From NCBI RefSeq assembly GCF_002284535.1, contig NZ_NPKH01000016.1, forward strand, positions 124,001 to 188,000: a DNA stretch of 64,000 nt, given 5' to 3'. The position numbers and the translations under genes were made by a program. The notes beneath the pieces are model-generated. The model was not told the DNA's origin, did not search any database, and worked only from the letters and a program-made list of their open reading frames with translations. Of this stretch, positions 8,789-17,426 are shown piece by piece. The DNA is from Mesorhizobium wenxiniae (GTDB lineage Bacteria; Pseudomonadota; Alphaproteobacteria; Rhizobiales; Rhizobiaceae). Each line of letters opens with the position of its first letter. The stretch's first letter is position 1.

Positions 8789-9481
8789 CTATTCGGCGGC
8801 TTCGCGGACGGGGATCAAACGCCGCTCGACCTGTTGGAGATGCAGCCGCATCGCCGCGGCCGCGCCGCCGAGGTCGCGCTCGGCTATCGCTTCGACGATC
8901 CGTTCATGGTCGGCGAAGCTGTGATGGTCTGCCGGAGGGCGGGCGCCTTCTGAACGAAGACGTCCCCACACCACGGTTCGGCGCACGGCGTTCAGGACAT
9001 CGAACAGGCCGAGCAGCACATTGTTGCGGCTCGCCTGCGCAATCTGCCGGTGGAGCAGATTGTCGATGTTCTCGTATTGCCGCCATGTGACGGCTTCCCG
9101 CGTCTGCACCAGCGATTGTCGCATCGAGGCGATATCGGAAAGCGTGGCGTGCAGCGCCGCTTCGCGCGCAATCTCGGGCTCGATGATGAGGCGCGCGCGC
9201 ATCACGTCGGCCGGATTCGTGCGCCCGGCGATTTCCGAAATCCCGATCGTCTCCTCGACCGGTCCACTGCCGACGAAGGTGCCCCTGCCGACGTGACGCC
9301 AGATGCGGCCGTCCTTCTCGAGCACCGCCAGCGCCTTGCGCAGATCGCCGCGCGATACGCCGAGGCTCTCCGACAATTCCCGCTCGGCAGGCAGCCGTGT
9401 CTCGCCGGCATGGTCCATCTGGGCAAGATAGGCCTGAAGCTGAACCAGGGCGGCGCGGCCGCCATTACCGGGATCGTCCAT
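8789..9481 (-). CDS. FadR-type GntR transcriptional regulator (FCD domain)
   Basis: 230 residues from ATG 9481. A winged helix-turn-helix with LPAERELSESLGVSRGDLRK occupies the first 70 residues. An all-helical FCD ligand-binding domain follows, with the metal-type histidines in HRQIAQASRNN and HERIVEAI. It faces the NitT/TauT-like importer operon across a 176-bp gap that contains repeated TTAACCAAT-type sites, so it most likely represses that operon and itself. A TTG at 9493 is an alternative start, but it would place one of those sites inside the gene. The ligand is unknown. Confidence 0.88.
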   Translation of the reverse strand: MDDPGNGGRAALVQLQAYLAQMDHAGETRLPAERELSESLGVSRGDLRKALAVLEKDGRIWRHVGRGTFVGSGPVEETIGISEIAGRTNPADVMRARLIIEPEIAREAALHATLSDIASMRQSLVQTREAVTWRQYENIDNLLHRQIAQASRNNVLLGLFDVLNAVRRTVVWGRLRSEGARPPADHHSFADHERIVEAIAERDLGGAAAAMRLHLQQVERRLIPVREAAE

Positions 9482-9592
9482 CAATTTAACCAATTCGCAT
9501 ATGATTTCCCTTTGCCGGTGTTAAAACGATTACCGGAAACCGTCAACTGCCGATTTTCTGGGCCCGCGCATCTGTCATCGCGCAGTTTCTCC

Positions 9593-9638
9593 TTGACCAA
9601 TCCGCTCCACAGCCTTAACCAATTAAGGTAATGGTTAC
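9593..9638. promoter_or_regulatory. Candidate GntR operator cluster upstream of the importer operon
   Basis: TTGACCAATC at 9593-9602 and TTAACCAATT at 9615-9624 are two versions of one ten-base word. A third copy, TTAACCAATT, lies at 9486-9495 next to the regulator start. The copy at 9615 also forms the left arm of an imperfect inverted repeat, AACCAAT with ATGGTTA, ending at 9638, just upstream of the binding-protein start. The placement fits repression of a divergent promoter by the FadR-type protein. Confidence 0.5.
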
Positions 9639-9657
9639 AAAAACGGGAGGAATGACA

Positions 9658-10653
9658 ATGGCCAGCATGACCGGACGTACCGTCCTTGCCACCGCTTTCG
9701 CTGCGTTTCTGGCATTTGCATCGCACCTGTCGGCCGCAAATGCGGGCGACATGCGCATCGCATTCGGCGACCTTCCCGGTATAGAATCCATCCAGACGCT
9801 CGCCGCGATAGAGCGCGCCAAGGAACGCGGCGTGAATGTCGAGCTCATTGTTCTCAATGACGAGGATCTGGCTGCCCAGGCGATTGTCGGCGGCCAGGCC
9901 GATGTCGGTATCGGCGCGCCCTATACTTTGATCCAGAAGGTTGGCGTGCCCATCCGCATCTTTGCGCAGATATCGACGCTGCGCTTCTTTCCTGTCGTCA
10001 ACAGCGAATTTTACAAGGAATGGAAGGATTTGGACGGGCAGGAAGTCGCCGTTCAGGCGCGCGGCTCCGGCACAGAGGCGGTCATGCTCCTGATGGCGAA
10101 AAACCACGGCATCAAGCTCGGCAACATCAGCTATGTCCCGGGTTCCGAGGTTCGCCGCAATGCGCTGCTGCAGGGGACCATCAAGGCGTCGATCGTCGAT
10201 GCCGCCAACAGGCGCGCGCTTGAGGCCGAAGCCCCCGGCAAGTTCATCGTTCTGCCGGTCGAGGATCTCGGCGCCTCGGACGAAGCGCTTTTCGCGACCG
10301 CAGACTATCTGAAGAACAACGCCGCCGACGTCGACATCCTGGTAGAGGAACTGATGAAGACCGCGCGCGAGATCACCGCGAACCCGGCGGTGGCGGTCGA
10401 GCTCCGCAACAAGTACAAACTGCTGCCGGATCTCGGCGCGGAGGCTGATAGCGAAATCACCGAATACTACAAGGAAACCGCGGAAGCCGGCAGCCTTGCG
10501 CTGAATGGCGGCGGAGCGGATGCGGCCAAAGACGACTTCGCCTTCTTCAGCCTTGCCGGCCAGATCGAAGGCGATCCCGCGAGCCTCAAGGTCGAGGACT
10601 TCTGGGATGTCTCCGCAATCGACCGCGCCGTCGCCAAGCTCGGCAAGAAATAG
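9658..10653 (+). CDS. NitT/TauT-family ABC transporter substrate-binding protein
   Basis: 331 residues from ATG 9658, with GGGAGGA seven bases upstream; the ATGs at 9631 and 9652 lie too far from or too close to that site. A Sec signal ends near SAANA-GD. The mature part has the SsuA/THI5-like pattern, including AQAIVGGQADVGIGAPYTLI and LDGQEVAVQARGSGTEAVML. Such proteins bind sulfonates, nitrate, pyrimidine precursors or aromatic acids. The downstream genes encode ring-cleavage-product and CoA-ligase-type enzymes, so an organic acid is more likely here than an inorganic ion. It heads a seven-gene operon. Confidence 0.85.
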   Translation: MASMTGRTVLATAFAAFLAFASHLSAANAGDMRIAFGDLPGIESIQTLAAIERAKERGVNVELIVLNDEDLAAQAIVGGQADVGIGAPYTLIQKVGVPIRIFAQISTLRFFPVVNSEFYKEWKDLDGQEVAVQARGSGTEAVMLLMAKNHGIKLGNISYVPGSEVRRNALLQGTIKASIVDAANRRALEAEAPGKFIVLPVEDLGASDEALFATADYLKNNAADVDILVEELMKTAREITANPAVAVELRNKYKLLPDLGAEADSEITEYYKETAEAGSLALNGGGADAAKDDFAFFSLAGQIEGDPASLKVEDFWDVSAIDRAVAKLGKK

Positions 10654-10665
10654 GCGGCCTGCCGG

Positions 10666-11493
10666 ATGGCCGTAAGCATCAGAACTGACGGCGAGGCTGC
10701 CGGCCTCGCTTCTCCATCGACTCGAAGCGCAACGGGCGCATCTTGGGACCAGCCGATCCTGCTCAGGCTGGTCTCGATCGCTCTGTTCGCGGGAATTTGG
10801 GAAGTGGCCGGGCGTATTCCCGTCAGCTTCGCCTTTCCGACTTTTTCCGACACCATCGTCGCATTTTTCGGATTGCTCGCCGACGGCAGCTTGGCAACTG
10901 CCTATCTTTCGACACTGCAGCCGCTGTTGCTCGGCGTTGTCCTGTCGGCGTTCCTGGGTGTCGGCCTCGGCACGATCTGTGGCCTGTGGCGCACCGGCGA
11001 ATGGCTGGTGATCCCTGTGTTCATCGTGCTTCAGGCAGCACCTGTCGCCGCCTTCATTCCAATGGTCACCTTCGTCTACGGAATAGGCATGACCGCCAAA
11101 ACGCTCGCCGTCATGATCCTGGCGCTGCCGGTCATCGTGCTCAATACCTACAAGGCCGTGCGCAACGTCAACGAGTCGCTGCTAGTCATGTGCCGATCAT
11201 TCCTGGGCACACGTTGGCAGACCGTCGCCAAGATCATTCTTCCGGACGCCAGTCCAGTGATTTTTGCCGGTTTGCGCCTCGGCGTCGCTGCCGGGTTCGT
11301 CGGCGTGGTGCTCGCCGAGCTGCTGATCACCCCAACCGGCATCGGCGACCTCATAACCTTCCACCGCTCGCGCGCAGACTACGCCGAGATGTACGCAACA
11401 ATTGCCTCGATCATTGCGCTTTCCACCCTGACGCTCGTCTTTCTGCAGTGGGTGGAAGTCCGTGTTTTCAGGCCGGAGAGTAGAGGTGCTTAA
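10666..11493 (+). CDS. ABC transporter permease, SsuC/TauC-like (first of two)
   Basis: 275 residues with about six transmembrane helices and a binding-protein-dependent transport signature around FLGTRWQTVAKIILPDASPV. The length and motif match SsuC/TauC-type permeases. It starts 12 bp after the binding-protein stop. A second, different permease follows the ATPase gene at 12305, so the channel is probably a heterodimer instead of the homodimer usual for Ssu/Tau systems. Confidence 0.87.
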   Translation: MAVSIRTDGEAAGLASPSTRSATGASWDQPILLRLVSIALFAGIWEVAGRIPVSFAFPTFSDTIVAFFGLLADGSLATAYLSTLQPLLLGVVLSAFLGVGLGTICGLWRTGEWLVIPVFIVLQAAPVAAFIPMVTFVYGIGMTAKTLAVMILALPVIVLNTYKAVRNVNESLLVMCRSFLGTRWQTVAKIILPDASPVIFAGLRLGVAAGFVGVVLAELLITPTGIGDLITFHRSRADYAEMYATIASIIALSTLTLVFLQWVEVRVFRPESRGA

Positions 11494-11494
11494 G

Positions 11495-12298
11495 ATGGGC
11501 GCGACCGCATTGCGAAATGGACCGTCGCCGGTTCCCGCACCGATCGATTCAATCGTGGAGGTGAGAGGAATTTCCAAGACCTACGGCAATGTCGAGGCGC
11601 TGCGCGGCATCGACCTCGACTTTCCCAGGGGCAAGCTGACCAGCCTTCTCGGACCCAGCGGTTGCGGAAAGACGACCCTGTTGAAGATCATAGCGGGGCT
11701 GATACGGGCCGATGCCGGCACTGTCGCGATCAACGGCAAGCGCGTCAGCGCCCCAGGCCCCGAACGCGCTTTCGTGTTCCAGGACTTTGCGCTGATGCCT
11801 TGGGCGACCGTGACGCGCAATGTAGCCTTCGGACTTGAATTGCGCGGCACCAACAAGGCCGAGCGTGAGGAGATCGCCCGCCGCTATATAGCTGAGGTGG
11901 GTCTCGCCGGCTTCGAGGACAAATACCCGCACGAGTTGTCGGGCGGCATGCGCCAACGCGTCGGCCTGGCGCGGGCCTTGTCGGTCGATGCCGACGTCCT
12001 GCTCCTCGATGAACCGTTTTCGGCGGTCGACGAGCAGAACCGGCGGAAGTTCCAGGAAGATCTGATCCGACTGCGCACCAACCAGAACAAGACCTTCATC
12101 TTCGTGACGCACTCGATCGAGGAGGCAGTCTACATCTCCGACCGCATCGTCTTGCTGTCACCGAGACCCGGCCGGGTGTCGCAGATCATTGAACCGGAAA
12201 TCGATCGCTCCGGCGACCCCGAGCGCATTCATCGCGACAGGCACTATCTCGATACGGTCGAGGAGATATGGCTGGGGCTGAAGCAGTATGTGGAGTGA
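11495..12298 (+). CDS. ABC transporter ATP-binding protein, SsuB/TauB-like
   Basis: 267 residues from ATG 11495; an in-frame GTG at 11486 is an alternative. Walker A GPSGCGKTT is at residues 53-61, the signature LSGGMRQRVGLARAL near 148, and Walker B VLLLDEPFSAVDEQ follows. The short form without a TOBE domain is typical of the nitrate/sulfonate/taurine class. It lies between the two permease genes and energises the importer. Its start is 2 bp beyond the first permease stop, which indicates tight coupling. Confidence 0.9.
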   Translation: MGATALRNGPSPVPAPIDSIVEVRGISKTYGNVEALRGIDLDFPRGKLTSLLGPSGCGKTTLLKIIAGLIRADAGTVAINGKRVSAPGPERAFVFQDFALMPWATVTRNVAFGLELRGTNKAEREEIARRYIAEVGLAGFEDKYPHELSGGMRQRVGLARALSVDADVLLLDEPFSAVDEQNRRKFQEDLIRLRTNQNKTFIFVTHSIEEAVYISDRIVLLSPRPGRVSQIIEPEIDRSGDPERIHRDRHYLDTVEEIWLGLKQYVE

Positions 12299-12304
12299 CC
12301 GGTC

Positions 12305-13060
12305 ATGACCCTGTTTGGCTACCGAGTACCAATGATGGCGTCCCTGCTCGTCTGGTGCGTCGTATGGGAAATCGTCGGCCGGCTGGACCTTGTCTTTCTG
12401 CTGCCACCGTTTAGCGACGTGCTGGCTGCAGCGGTCGGTTTGGTGCAGACCCCGTCCTGGCAGAGCGCGACGGTCACGACCCTTCGCGCCTTCGCCATGG
12501 GCATGGCCCTGTCGATCGTAATCGGCGTGCCTCTGGGCATCCTGATGGGACGTGTCAAGATCGCCGACGACCTGCTCGGCATGTGGGTCAATATCTTTTC
12601 AAGCGCCCCGCTCTCGGCGATCGTCCCGGTGCTGATGATCCTGTTCGGCTTCGGCGAGCAGACGATCGTTGCGGCGGTGTTCCTGTTTGCGATCTGGATC
12701 ATTGTACTCGACACGCGCGCCGGGGTCCGCCATATCTCGCCGTCGCTGATCGAGATGGCGCGTTCCTATGGCGCCTCGCGTGCGGCCCTTTATACCAAGA
12801 TCATCCTGTGGGCGGCGCTTCCGGAGATCCTTGCCGGCATCCGCCTCGGCCTCATCCGCGGCGTCAAGGGCGTCGTCATCGGCCAGTTGCTCGTCGCCAT
12901 CGTCGGCTACGGCGCGCTGTTCGAGACTTTCTCGCGAAATTTCCGCATGGCCGAATTCTGGGCCCTGACCATCATCCTTTTTGCCTTCGCCCTGCTGATT
13001 GCCGAACTGATCGAAAGGGCCGAAGCCAAAGTCGAATACTACGCAGGAGCAAGACAGTGA
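12305..13060 (+). CDS. ABC transporter permease, SsuC/TauC-like (second)
   Basis: 251 residues, about six transmembrane helices, and the coupling segment MARSYGASRAALYTKIILWA. It begins 6 bp after the ATPase stop and overlaps the next gene's GTG start by 4 bp. It is distinct in sequence from the permease at 10666, consistent with a two-permease importer like those found near aromatic or phthalate catabolic genes. The substrate is unknown. Confidence 0.87.
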   Translation: MTLFGYRVPMMASLLVWCVVWEIVGRLDLVFLLPPFSDVLAAAVGLVQTPSWQSATVTTLRAFAMGMALSIVIGVPLGILMGRVKIADDLLGMWVNIFSSAPLSAIVPVLMILFGFGEQTIVAAVFLFAIWIIVLDTRAGVRHISPSLIEMARSYGASRAALYTKIILWAALPEILAGIRLGLIRGVKGVVIGQLLVAIVGYGALFETFSRNFRMAEFWALTIILFAFALLIAELIERAEAKVEYYAGARQ

Positions 13061-13761
13061 ACATGCACGGCACGACCTCAAGCTACGTCATCGAACCGAA
13101 CGCAATCCCCAGCATCCCGGTGGCGGGAACTGACAAGATGTTTCCGGTGCACCGGGTCTATTGCGTCGGACGGAACTATGCCGCGCACGCAGTCGAGATG
13201 GGACACGACCCCAACAAGGAGCCGCCATTCTTCTTCCAGAAGAATCCCGACAACCTCGATACGACAGGAGAATTTCCGTATCCTCCGGCCTCCAACGATG
13301 TCCATCACGAGATCGAAATGGTCGTGGCGCTGAAGAGCGGCGGCACGGACATCGCGGCCGAAAAGGCTCTGGACTGCGTGTTCGGTTATGGCGTAGGTCT
13401 CGACATGACCAGGCGCGACCTGCAAGGTAAGGCGAAGGACATGGGCCGTCCATGGGAGGTCGGCAAGGCCTTCGAGGCATCGGCGCCATGCACGCCATTG
13501 GTTCCGGCAAGTTCGATCGGTCATCCAACCCAGGGAGCGATTTGGCTGGACGTCAATGGCGAGCGAAAACAAACCGGCGATCTCAACCAGATGATTTGGA
13601 AAGTTCCGGAAATGATCAGCTATCTCTCCGGTCTCTTCACGCTGATGCCGGGGGACATCATTCTTTCCGGCACGCCGGCGGGCGTCGGGGCAGTTGTTCG
13701 CGGTGATGTTCTTCGCGGTCATATCGATGGCGTCGGCGACCTAGAGGTTCGCGTTGTCTGA
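13057..13761 (+). CDS. FAH-family hydrolase, fumarylpyruvate hydrolase (NagK)-like
   Basis: 234 residues from GTG 13057, with AGGAG seven bases upstream and a GTGA overlap with the permease stop. FPVHRVYCVGRNYAAHAVEM near the N-terminus and EPPFFFQKNPDNL resemble NagK/YcgM-type fumarylpyruvate or acylpyruvate hydrolases. The metal ligand glutamates are in HHEIEMVVAL, and SGTPAGVGAV is the usual C-terminal loop. These enzymes cleave C-C bonds in ring-fission products such as fumarylpyruvate from the gentisate route. No ring-cleavage dioxygenase is present here, so the natural substrate may be another 2,4-diketo acid. Confidence 0.85.
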   Translation: MNMHGTTSSYVIEPNAIPSIPVAGTDKMFPVHRVYCVGRNYAAHAVEMGHDPNKEPPFFFQKNPDNLDTTGEFPYPPASNDVHHEIEMVVALKSGGTDIAAEKALDCVFGYGVGLDMTRRDLQGKAKDMGRPWEVGKAFEASAPCTPLVPASSIGHPTQGAIWLDVNGERKQTGDLNQMIWKVPEMISYLSGLFTLMPGDIILSGTPAGVGAVVRGDVLRGHIDGVGDLEVRVV

Positions 13762-15304
13762 AGCGGCGTCGATCATTGAACGGCTTGCTGTCGGAGCGGA
13801 CGATGCGCCGGCGATTTCGGCACCCGACAGGATCACGCTCACCCATGGCGGACTGCGCCGCCTGATCTCTGAAACGGCAGCGCAACTGCACGCGCTGGGC
13901 CTGGGCCGCGGCGATCGGGTGGCCATCGTGCTGGCGAACGGGCCGGAGATGGCGACGGCCTTTGTCGCGGTGGCCGCGGCGGCGTCCACGGCGCCGCTCA
14001 ACCCGGCCTACCGGGCCGACGAGCTTGACTTCTACCTGACCGACATTGGCGCCAAGGCGATCCTGGTTGCCGAAGACGAAAGCGGCCCGGCGATTGCCGT
14101 TGCCGAGCGCCTGGGCATAGCGGTGCTCAGGCTCGCAGCACTGCGCGACGCGCCTGCCGGGAGCTTCAAGATCGAGGGCGAACCGATCGGCCCGCCGGCT
14201 ACGCCCGAACTGGCTGAGGACGGCGACATCGCGCTGTTGCTGCACACTTCAGGCACCACGTCACGACCAAAGCTGGTGCCGCTCAGCCATGCCAATCTTG
14301 CCGCCTCGGCCGCCCATATCGGCGCGACGCTCGGCCTGACATCAGGCGATCGCTGCCTCAACATCATGCCGCTGTTCCACATCCATGGTCTGATCGCGGC
14401 GGTGCTGTCCTCGCTCGCCGCCGGCGGCAGCGTCTTCTGCACGCCGGGCTTCAACGCGCTGCGCTTCTTCCATTGGCTAAGCGAGGCGCGGCCGAGCTGG
14501 TACACGGCCGTGCCGACCATGCATCAGGCGATCCTGCCTCGGGCGGCACGCAATGCCGATGCACTGGCAGCGGCGCCTCTTCGCTTCATCCGCTCGTCCT
14601 CGGCATCGCTGCCGCCGCAAGTGATGGCCGAGCTTGAGGTGACCTTCGGCTGTCCGGTGATCGAATCCTACGGCATGACCGAGGCCGCCCACCAGATGGC
14701 CTCGAACCGGTTGCCGCCAGGCCTGCGCAAGCCGGGCAGCGTCGGCGCCGCCGCTGGACCGGAAGTGGCGGTGATGGCGCTGGACGGGCAATTGCTGAAG
14801 CCCGGTGAGACCGGCGAGATCGTCATTCGCGGGCCTAATGTCACCGCGGGCTACGAGAAGAATCCGGACGCCAATGCCACTGCCTTCGCGCATGGCTGGT
14901 TTCATACCGGCGACCAGGGTGTGCTCGACGGCGACGGCTATCTGCGCGTCACCGGCCGGCTCAAGGAGATCATCAACCGCGGCGGCGAGAAGATCTCGCC
15001 GCTCGAGGTCGATGACGTGCTGATGGACCATCCGGCGGTGGCGCAGGTCGTCACTTTCGCCACGCCACACGACAAGCTCGGGGAGGAGGTCGCGGCTGCG
15101 ATCGTGCTGCGCGAGGGCATGGCCGCTACCGAAGGCGATATCCGCAGCTTCGCCGCGATGCGGCTTGCCGACTTCAAGGTGCCGCGCATTGTCCTGATCC
15201 TGGACGAAATCCCGAAGGGCGCGACGGGCAAGCTGCAGCGCATCGGTCTCGCGACCAAACTGGGTCTTGTCAAACCCGGGCTTGCCAAACCCGGGCCTGG
15301 ATGA
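13754..15304 (+). CDS. Acyl-CoA synthetase (AMP-forming), oxalate-CoA ligase-like
   Basis: 516 residues from TTG 13754, overlapping the upstream stop by 8 bp. The adenylation P-loop LHTSGTTSRPKLVP is near residue 163, the A5 motif ESYGMTEAAHQM near 303, the hinge TGRLKEIINRGGEKISP near 400 and the catalytic lysine in IPKGATGKLQRI near 490. The combination of MTEAAHQM with KPGSVG resembles the Pcs60/AAE3 oxalyl-CoA synthetase group. It forms an acyl-adenylate, then a CoA thioester. No oxalyl-CoA decarboxylase is seen in the window, so oxalate is only one candidate. Confidence 0.85.
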   Translation: MSEAASIIERLAVGADDAPAISAPDRITLTHGGLRRLISETAAQLHALGLGRGDRVAIVLANGPEMATAFVAVAAAASTAPLNPAYRADELDFYLTDIGAKAILVAEDESGPAIAVAERLGIAVLRLAALRDAPAGSFKIEGEPIGPPATPELAEDGDIALLLHTSGTTSRPKLVPLSHANLAASAAHIGATLGLTSGDRCLNIMPLFHIHGLIAAVLSSLAAGGSVFCTPGFNALRFFHWLSEARPSWYTAVPTMHQAILPRAARNADALAAAPLRFIRSSSASLPPQVMAELEVTFGCPVIESYGMTEAAHQMASNRLPPGLRKPGSVGAAAGPEVAVMALDGQLLKPGETGEIVIRGPNVTAGYEKNPDANATAFAHGWFHTGDQGVLDGDGYLRVTGRLKEIINRGGEKISPLEVDDVLMDHPAVAQVVTFATPHDKLGEEVAAAIVLREGMAATEGDIRSFAAMRLADFKVPRIVLILDEIPKGATGKLQRIGLATKLGLVKPGLAKPGPG

Positions 15305-16290
15305 TGATGCGGATCACCATTTTTGGCGCCGGCGCGATCGGAGGCTATCTCGCGGCCAAACTTGCCATGACCGGCCGGGTCGATCTGTCGATCATGGCGC
15401 GCGGCGCTCATCTCGATGCGATCAAGGCGGCCGGACTTCGCCTGATCGAAGACGGCCATGAATCCGTCGTCTCTGTCAGGGCCGCCGCGCAAGCGCAGGA
15501 GCTAGGCGTCCAGGACTATGTCGTACTGGCGCTCAAGGCCCATTCTCTCGCACCGGCGCTCGACCAGATCGCGCCGCTGCTGGGCGAGGGGACGGCTGTC
15601 GTTACCATGCAGAATGGCGTGCCGTGGTGGTACTTCCACAAGATCGGCGGTTCGCTCGAAGGCACGCGGTTGCAAGCTGTGGATCCCGGTGGAGTGATCT
15701 GGGATCGGCTTGGGCCGGATCGCGTCATCGGCTCGGTCGTGTATCCCGCGGCTGAGGTGGATGCGCCCGGCCTGGTCCGCCATATCGAGGGAAAACGCTT
15801 TTCGCTCGGCGAGCCCTCGGGCGAGAAGAGCGAACGTGTCACGCGGCTTGCTGCGGAGATGGTTGCGGCAGGGCTGCAGGTGCCGGTTCGCGACGACATC
15901 CGAAGTGAGATCTGGGTGAAGCTCTGGGGCAATCTCTCCTTCAACCCCATTTCCGCGCTGACCGGCAGCACGCTTGCGGCAATCGCTGCCGACGAGGCAA
16001 CCCGCACGCTTGCCCGCACTATGATGCTGGAGGCGCAGGCGATCGGCGAAAGTCTCGGCGTGCGTTTCCCGATAAATGTCGACCGGCGTATCAAGGGGGC
16101 CGGCGATGTCGGCGAGCACAAGACCTCGATGCTGCAGGATCTGGAGCGCGGCCGACCAATGGAGATCGATGCGCTGGTGACGGCGGTTCAGGAACTCGGC
16201 CGGTTGACTGGCCAGCCAACGCCCGCCATCGACAACGTGCTGGCGCTGGTGCGCCGCCTCGCCATCGAGCGCGGCTGCTATCTGACGTAA
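15301..16290 (+). CDS. 2-dehydropantoate 2-reductase family (ApbA/PanE-like) oxidoreductase
   Basis: 329 residues from ATG 15301, overlapping the ligase stop by 4 bp; a more typical N-terminus starts at ATG 15307. The NAD(P) motif GAGAIGGYLAA is at the start. The C-terminal KLWGNLSFNPISALTG and the later KTSMLQDLERGRPMEID give the conserved lysine and serine/glutamate of ketopantoate reductases. Members of this family in catabolic operons often reduce 2-keto acids other than ketopantoate. It ends the seven-gene operon. A role in coenzyme A synthesis is less likely than a role with the FAH hydrolase product. Confidence 0.85.
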   Translation: MMMRITIFGAGAIGGYLAAKLAMTGRVDLSIMARGAHLDAIKAAGLRLIEDGHESVVSVRAAAQAQELGVQDYVVLALKAHSLAPALDQIAPLLGEGTAVVTMQNGVPWWYFHKIGGSLEGTRLQAVDPGGVIWDRLGPDRVIGSVVYPAAEVDAPGLVRHIEGKRFSLGEPSGEKSERVTRLAAEMVAAGLQVPVRDDIRSEIWVKLWGNLSFNPISALTGSTLAAIAADEATRTLARTMMLEAQAIGESLGVRFPINVDRRIKGAGDVGEHKTSMLQDLERGRPMEIDALVTAVQELGRLTGQPTPAIDNVLALVRRLAIERGCYLT

Positions 16291-16402
16291 GCTAGGGCAG
16301 GCGGGTTCACGTCGATAAAACCCATCTGCAGGCGTCGGACGCTGGCAGCTGAACGGCTATGACGATTCCGTGGCCGCCATGTGAGCGCGAAACAACGCCG
16401 CT

Positions 16403-16888
16403 TCAGAGCCTCTTAACGTAGTCCGCAAGCTGGTCGGCCACGGTGCCCCAGCCATCGAAAAAGCCCATCTCCTCATGGTTCTTGCGTGTGGCTTCATCGC
16501 GGTGGATGGCGGTCGCGACGTAGCGTGTCGCCTTGCCTTCCGGGTGCAATGATATGACCGCTGTGATGAACGGGTCCCCTGACGGCCGATAGCCGGGCAG
16601 CAACGCATCGGTCCACACCAGCCGCTCGTTAGGCACGATGTCGAGGTAGCAGCAATGCCGGTCGTTGACCTCCTTGCCATCAGGCGACTGCATGCGGGTC
16701 CGGAACAGGCCGCCGGGCCTGAGGTCGATCTCGCAATCGGTGACGATCCACGGCTTCGGTGTGAACCACTGCCGAACATGCTCGGGCGTCGTCCAGGCTG
16801 TCCACAAAAGCTCGCGCGGCGCTCCGATGACGCGTTCGAGGACGAGATCGAGTTTCGGGTCGGGTTTGAAAAGCGGGGTCGAACTCAT
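16403..16888 (-). CDS. SRPBCC (AHSA1/START-like) domain protein
   Basis: 161 residues from ATG 16888, overlapping the ArsR stop by 4 bp, so the two genes are translationally coupled. [30 protein letters not shown] is, in overlapping parts, the standard start of the AHSA1 family, and [17 protein letters not shown] is its standard end. The fold has a hydrophobic cavity that can bind lipids or small ligands. ArsR plus SRPBCC pairs are common in soil bacteria, but the biochemical role of the SRPBCC partner is not established. Confidence 0.9.
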   Translation of the reverse strand: MSSTPLFKPDPKLDLVLERVIGAPRELLWTAWTTPEHVRQWFTPKPWIVTDCEIDLRPGGLFRTRMQSPDGKEVNDRHCCYLDIVPNERLVWTDALLPGYRPSGDPFITAVISLHPEGKATRYVATAIHRDEATRKNHEEMGFFDGWGTVADQLADYVKRL

Positions 16889-17250
16889 TTGTCTTTCTCC
16901 TTGAGTGTCATCACGTAGGCATCGAACTGGTCGAGGCGGCGTTCCCACAGTGCGCGCTGCTCGGCCAGCCAATTTTCCGCGACCTTCAGCGGCTCCGGCG
17001 CGAGCCGGTAGGTCCTGACGCGGCCGGCCTTTTCGGAACGCACCAGCCCGCAGCCTTCCAGAACCCTGAGATGTTCGATGAAGGAGGGCAGAGCCATCTC
17101 GAACGGCTGGGCGAGCTCACTGACCGATGCCGGGCTGCGGTTCAGCCGCTCGACCACGCGCCGCCGCGTCGGATCGGCCAGCGCTCGGAAAATGCCGTCG
17201 ATCGGCGGGACGCTAGGACTCGAGGTCTGTGGGCTTGTTGCGACGGTCAT
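16885..17250 (-). CDS. ArsR/SmtB-type transcriptional regulator
   Basis: 121 residues. A winged helix-turn-helix spans about residues 18-95, with [16 protein letters not shown] and the recognition region [19 protein letters not shown]. No cysteine-rich metal-binding motif is visible, so it is probably not a metal sensor of the classic type. It is the first gene of a two-gene leftward unit with the SRPBCC protein. A palindrome at 17297-17314, 47 bp upstream of the start and next to a TATACT -10-like box, is a likely autoregulatory site. Confidence 0.9.
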   Translation of the reverse strand: MTVATSPQTSSPSVPPIDGIFRALADPTRRRVVERLNRSPASVSELAQPFEMALPSFIEHLRVLEGCGLVRSEKAGRVRTYRLAPEPLKVAENWLAEQRALWERRLDQFDAYVMTLKEKDK

Positions 17251-17296
17251 GTCTTCCTCGCGCCACTGCGCATGGCCAAAGATGGTTCGGAAAACA

Positions 17297-17314
17297 CTTA
17301 GGAAAATTCCTTAG
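17297..17314. promoter_or_regulatory. Candidate ArsR operator (AGGAA-AA-TTCCT core)
   Basis: CTTAGGAAAATTCCTTAG is an 18-bp near-palindrome with the perfect core arms AGGAA and TTCCT. On the minus strand it lies immediately downstream of TATACT (17313-17318), a plausible -10 box, and 47 bp before the regulator ATG. A bound regulator would block its own transcription. Confidence 0.5.
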
Positions 17315-17426
17315 TATAGGCAAGCCCAAAAGTTCTGAGGATGCCTGCGGGGTCTCTGACAAAGTCTGAAGGGTCGTTTAGGGTGCCGCCAGATTCGACG
17401 AACGATCAGTCCGAGGGGCCAAAATT

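Noticed and set aside
13754..15304. Firm call of an oxalate degradation operon
   Set aside because: The ligase resembles oxalyl-CoA synthetase, but no oxalyl-CoA decarboxylase or formyl-CoA transferase is in the window.
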